Assembly (NCBI GenBank): GCA_012963775.1
Contig: DTVC01000024.1
Span: forward strand, 1-8,954
Direction: 5' to 3'
DNA from: Candidatus Pelagibacter sp.
GTDB lineage: Bacteria; Pseudomonadota; Alphaproteobacteria; Pelagibacterales; Pelagibacteraceae
DNA: 8,954 nt
A program made the translations under genes and the position numbers. A model generated the notes under the pieces. It had not been told where the DNA came from and did no database searches. It saw only the letters and a list, made by a program, of their open reading frames with translations. Positions within the stretch are counted from its first letter, which is position 1, and each line of letters opens with the position of its first letter. This document shows, piece after piece, positions 8,635-8,954 of the stretch.

Positions 8635-8684
8635 GTATCGTTCCAAGAAAAAAATCCGTTCGCACTATATCCGCACTTGGATAC
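8635..8684. repeat. imperfect inverted repeat with internal direct repeats
   Basis: The left arm GTATC-GTT-CCAAG (8635-8647) can pair with the right arm CTTGGATAC (8676-8684), giving nine pairs with a four-base bulge. Between the arms are two related G+C-richer segments, ATCCG..CGCAC (8654-8665) and ATCCGCAC (8669-8676). I recognise no RNA family or binding site here. Confidence 0.4.
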
Positions 8685-8734
8685 AAATTTCTCACTTTTG
8701 CATAAAAATTATTGGCGTAGATTAAAGAATAATG

Positions 8735-8773
8735 TTACAAAGTTTGGGCACTATTGTGCCTGACCCTTTGTAA
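8735..8773. repeat. long imperfect palindrome
   Basis: TTACAAAG (8735-8742) pairs perfectly with CTTTGTAA (8766-8773). Inside, GGCAC (8747-8751) pairs with GTGCC (8756-8760) around loop TATT. The intervening bases add two G-T pairs and one A-T pair, leaving one mismatch and one bulged C, so about 16 pairs form one hairpin. No T run follows on either strand, so it does not look like a terminator. Imperfect palindromes of this kind occur at the ends of IS200/IS605-type and REP-associated (RAYT) elements, but no transposase is visible. An operator or a structured RNA is also possible. Confidence 0.55.
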
Positions 8774-8954
8774 ACTTATCTTATCGCCCCAAATGATCCA
8801 GGCAAGTAGAAGAGTTCTATTTCATCATCTCAGGTCAAGCAAAATTTGAGACAAAAGGTCAACAACCTGCGATGTTACCGCCACCAAAACTTGTTTTCAC
8901 GAAGCAATGAACCGCAAGCGTTAACAACACGCTCACAGCCAGTCCTGGCTCTTG
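8774..8954. other. compositionally distinct tail, no supported gene
   Basis: By hand count about 44% G+C in 8771-8954, far above the rest of the window. The longest open stretches are short: 8797-8910 plus, 37 codons, containing EEFYFIISGQAKFE; 8859-8954 minus, 31 codons open to the edge; and 8810-8954 plus, open to the edge. None has a credible ATG start with upstream signals, and I cannot tell a gene remnant from chance. The sequence may be the start of an island, a decayed element, or a join artefact near the end of the sequence. Confidence 0.5.
8937..8950. repeat. short palindrome AGCCAG-TC-CTGGCT
   Basis: A perfect 6-bp inverted repeat with a 2-bp spacer near the right edge. The spacer is too short for a stable RNA hairpin as drawn, so a DNA-binding dyad or part of a larger structure cut by the window edge is more likely. 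No assignment is possible. Confidence 0.35.

Noticed and set aside
8698..8726. Promoter-like TTGCAT, 17 bp, ATTAAA
   Set aside because: Poor match to both boxes, with no gene following; such matches are frequent in AT-rich DNA.
8797..8910. Short plus-strand frame with cupin-like EEFYFIISGQAKFE
   Set aside because: Only 37 codons, bounded by TGA on both sides and without a start codon. The resemblance is too short to support a gene remnant.
8859..8954. Minus-strand frame of 31 codons open to the right edge
   Set aside because: Could be the C-terminus of a gene entering from the right, but the length is not significant and I recognise no family.
8918..8954. Integron attC-like core (GCGTTAACAA followed by a dyad)
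   Set aside because: A core-like motif alone is common; the complementary half would lie beyond the window and no integron integrase or cassette is visible.
8579..8954. tmRNA, RNase P RNA or 6S RNA in the tail
   Set aside because: I looked for their conserved segments on both strands and found none.

Overview
The window is AT-rich, roughly 70% A+T by eye, with tight gene spacing and almost no Shine-Dalgarno sequences. It carries a conserved core block: carA and carB on the minus strand, diverging from a GatB/YqeY-domain gene, dnaG and rpoD on the plus strand. The gene order and protein sequences look alphaproteobacterial. Together with the base composition and small spacers they suggest a streamlined marine SAR11/Pelagibacterales-type bacterium. 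That is an inference; no rRNA is present to confirm it.

Layout. 1-4239 (minus): carA and carB overlap by 23 bp and encode the small and large subunits of carbamoyl-phosphate synthase. The 3' end of carB runs off the left edge. 4240-4365: a 126-bp divergent promoter region. 4366-8500 (plus): yqeY overlaps dnaG by 1 nt; dnaG is followed after 65 bp by rpoD, which starts with GTG. This is an alphaproteobacterial form of the 'macromolecular synthesis' operon, with yqeY where enterobacteria have rpsU. 8504-8578: a tRNA-Val(GAC)-like gene begins 3 nt after the rpoD stop. 8579-8954: no supportable gene. It holds three inverted repeats, and from about 8746 the G+C rises to roughly 44% by hand count of 8771-8954.

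The left half supplies carbamoyl phosphate for pyrimidine and arginine synthesis. The right half couples a replication primase with the main sigma factor in one probable transcript, ending in a tRNA-like element that RNase P could cut from the rpoD message.

The core genes are ordinary, but several details are not. (1) The tRNA has perfect stems, an encoded CCA and valine identity bases, yet the D-loop and T-loop bases that form the tRNA elbow are non-canonical. (2) DnaG keeps only one of the four zinc ligands of its CHC2 domain. (3) carA starts at TTG overlapping the stop of a four-codon ORF. (4) A small hairpin lies just upstream of the rpoD GTG. (5) The composition break after the tRNA, with a long imperfect palindrome, may mark an island or element boundary. 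I did not find a convincing multi-gene novel system.
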